In this document: one piece after another, positions 4,835-5,686 of the stretch
Layout of the letters: the number at the start of each line of letters is the position of its first letter
How positions within the stretch are numbered: the stretch's first letter is position 1
DNA from: Planctomycetota bacterium
GTDB lineage: Bacteria > Planctomycetota > Phycisphaerae > Sedimentisphaerales > Anaerobacaceae
Length of the DNA stretch: 5,686 nt
Reading direction: 5' to 3'
Assembly (NCBI GenBank): GCA_003644295.1
Contig: QNBZ01000098.1
Coordinates: 1-5,686, forward strand
The notes under the pieces: model-generated
What the model saw: only the letters and a program-made list of their open reading frames with translations
The model's database searches: none
What the model was told of the DNA's origin: nothing
Translations under genes and position numbers: made by a program

Positions 4835-5383
4835 ATGTTAAGTGCTGTTAAATTAAAAAAGCTTTGCGAGCAGCGACAGATTGGTACAGACTGGCTTGCT
4901 GAACAGCTTGTCAGGGGTGGCCTTAACAAGAAACAAGCAGCAGCGGCTATTAAAAACTGGCAGAAAGGGCTTTTTAAGCCAATACCGACCAGAGGAGATA
5001 TTGACCGACTTGCGACGGCCTTGTCTGTCGAGGCCAATGAGTTGGCTGACTGGAAGTCATCTTATCGTTTTGCACCACTTTCGGCCAGCAAGGCCAGATT
5101 GGTTACGCAATTGATAGTTGGCAGAAGTGTACAGGATGCAATGGACGTTCTGAAGTTCACGAGAAAACGTGCGGCAGCTATGATTGGCAAGGTTCTGAAA
5201 AGTGCCATTGCTGATGCCGATGAGCAACAGGCCGACGTTGATAGTCTCTATGTAAGTGAAGCACGCGTTGATGATGCCGGCGTCCGCATCGGTACTAAAA
5301 GCTGGATACCAAAAGACAGAGGCCGAGCGAACCCTATTCGCAAAAAGGCCTGCCACATATACGTAACAGTGTCGGAAGAGTAA
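4835..5383 (+). CDS. rplV: 50S ribosomal protein L22 with N-terminal HTH-like extension
   Basis: L22 (uL22) binds all domains of 23S rRNA, and its long hairpin lines the peptide exit tunnel. The product is 182 residues against a usual 110-120. The L22 core is at about 76-182: PLSASKARLVTQLIVGRSVQ (81-100), DVLKFTRKRAAAMIGKVLKS (104-123) and AIADADEQ, the hairpin IPKDRGRA (158-165), and the end KKACHIYVTVSEE. The first 75 or so residues do not belong to L22. They contain VKLKKLCEQRQIGTDWLAEQ, an AAAAIKNWQKGLFKPIPTRG segment and DIDRLATALSVEANELADW (55-73). The spacing of helices and 'W.KG...P...D..RLA.AL.V...EL' resembles an XRE/Cro-type helix-turn-helix domain. The frame is open without a break and there is no in-frame ATG between residue 1 and 103, so a short L22 could only start from a rare codon such as TTG at 5042. 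The HTH assignment is my pattern reading, while the L22 call is certain. Confidence 0.95.
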   Translation: MLSAVKLKKLCEQRQIGTDWLAEQLVRGGLNKKQAAAAIKNWQKGLFKPIPTRGDIDRLATALSVEANELADWKSSYRFAPLSASKARLVTQLIVGRSVQDAMDVLKFTRKRAAAMIGKVLKSAIADADEQQADVDSLYVSEARVDDAGVRIGTKSWIPKDRGRANPIRKKACHIYVTVSEE

Positions 5384-5384
5384 T

Positions 5385-5420
5385 GAGTAGATGAGTGAAT
5401 GGGTGAATGAGTAAATGAGT
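5385..5420. repeat. period-8 array in the rplV-rpsC spacer
   Basis: Four 8-bp units plus a partial fifth are seen: GAGTAGAT, GAGTGAAT, GGGTGAAT, GAGTAAAT and GAGT. The array begins right after the rplV stop. The sequence AATGAGTAGATG at its start also occurs in the rpsJ-rplC gap (1808-1819). Confidence 0.8.
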
Positions 5421-5446
5421 GCCGGCATAAAGGCATAAACGAAATT

Positions 5447-5686
5447 ATGGGTCAGAAGATATCACCAATAGGTTTTAGGACTGGAATAACGCTTGGCTGG
5501 CAGAGCGTGTGGTTTGCTCCCAAGGCGGATTACGGAGACTTTCTTGTCGAAGACCAGAAAATCCGCAGGTATGTTGACAGGAAATTTAATCGTCAGATGC
5601 CCAAAGGAGCGGTGGCAAAGATTGAAGTAATCCGAACCCGCAACGAAGTAAAAGTAACTTTGCACAGCGCTCGGCCCGGTATTGTT
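5447..5686 (+). CDS. rpsC: 30S ribosomal protein S3, N-terminal part
   Basis: S3 (uS3) is in the small-subunit head at the mRNA entry channel and contributes to mRNA helicase activity. The window contains 80 codons of the usual 210-240, so the gene runs off the right end. The start MGQKISPIGFRTGITLGWQS matches the family 'MGQK.NP.GFR.G....W.S'. It continues with VWFAPKADYGDFLVEDQKIR, then the onset of the KH type-2 domain (RRYVDRKF, VAKIEVIRTRNEVKVTLHSA) and RPGIV at the edge, just before the expected GxxG loop. The upstream signal is weak: AAAGG at 5429-5433 is 13 nt from the ATG, longer than optimal. It follows rplV by 63 nt holding the period-8 array. Confidence 0.97.
   Translation, partial: MGQKISPIGFRTGITLGWQSVWFAPKADYGDFLVEDQKIRRYVDRKFNRQMPKGAVAKIEVIRTRNEVKVTLHSARPGIV

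Noticed and set aside
5057..5665. Minus-strand ORFs of 123, 62 and 67 codons over rplV and rpsC
   Set aside because: They are antisense to clear ribosomal genes, and their Ser/Thr/His-rich stretches come from the period-8 array.

Overview
The window holds the first eight genes of a bacterial S10 ribosomal-protein operon, all on the + strand and in the standard order: rpsJ (S10), rplC (L3), rplD (L4), rplW (L23), rplB (L2), rpsS (S19), rplV (L22) and the start of rpsC (S3), which is cut by the window end. Gene order and protein motifs make these calls very secure. The organism is probably a member of the Planctomycetota, perhaps a Phycisphaerae-like lineage known mostly from environmental genomes. 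This is inferred from the character of L2, L3 and L4 and from the repeat-filled intergenic DNA, and it would need a tree to confirm.

Layout: about 1-269 is a decayed IS110-family transposase. Its N-terminal and C-terminal fragments lie next to each other in different frames, so the middle of the gene has been lost. About 270-1494 contains no convincing gene. It has a possible terminator, several short repeat arrays, a T-rich stretch, two candidate promoters and one uncertain 80-codon ORF. The operon then runs from 1495 to the window end. rpsJ, rplC, rplD and rplW are tightly packed, and rplD and possibly rplW overlap the gene before them. From rplW onward the spacers grow and carry repeats: a heptamer array before rplB, another before rpsS, a long imperfect inverted repeat plus a GC-rich palindrome before rplV, and a period-8 array before rpsC.

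The most unusual gene is rplV. Its 182-residue product has a normal L22 core at the C-terminal end (about residues 76-182). Before it come about 75 extra residues that resemble a helix-turn-helix fold of the XRE/Cro type. The other striking pattern is that different 7-bp (once 8-bp) tandem arrays occupy nearly every loose spacer of an otherwise conserved operon.

The products all join the ribosome: S10, S19 and S3 in the head of the 30S subunit, and L3, L4, L23, L2 and L22 in the 50S subunit. L4, L22 and L23 line or surround the peptide exit tunnel, and L2 and L3 lie near the peptidyl transferase centre.
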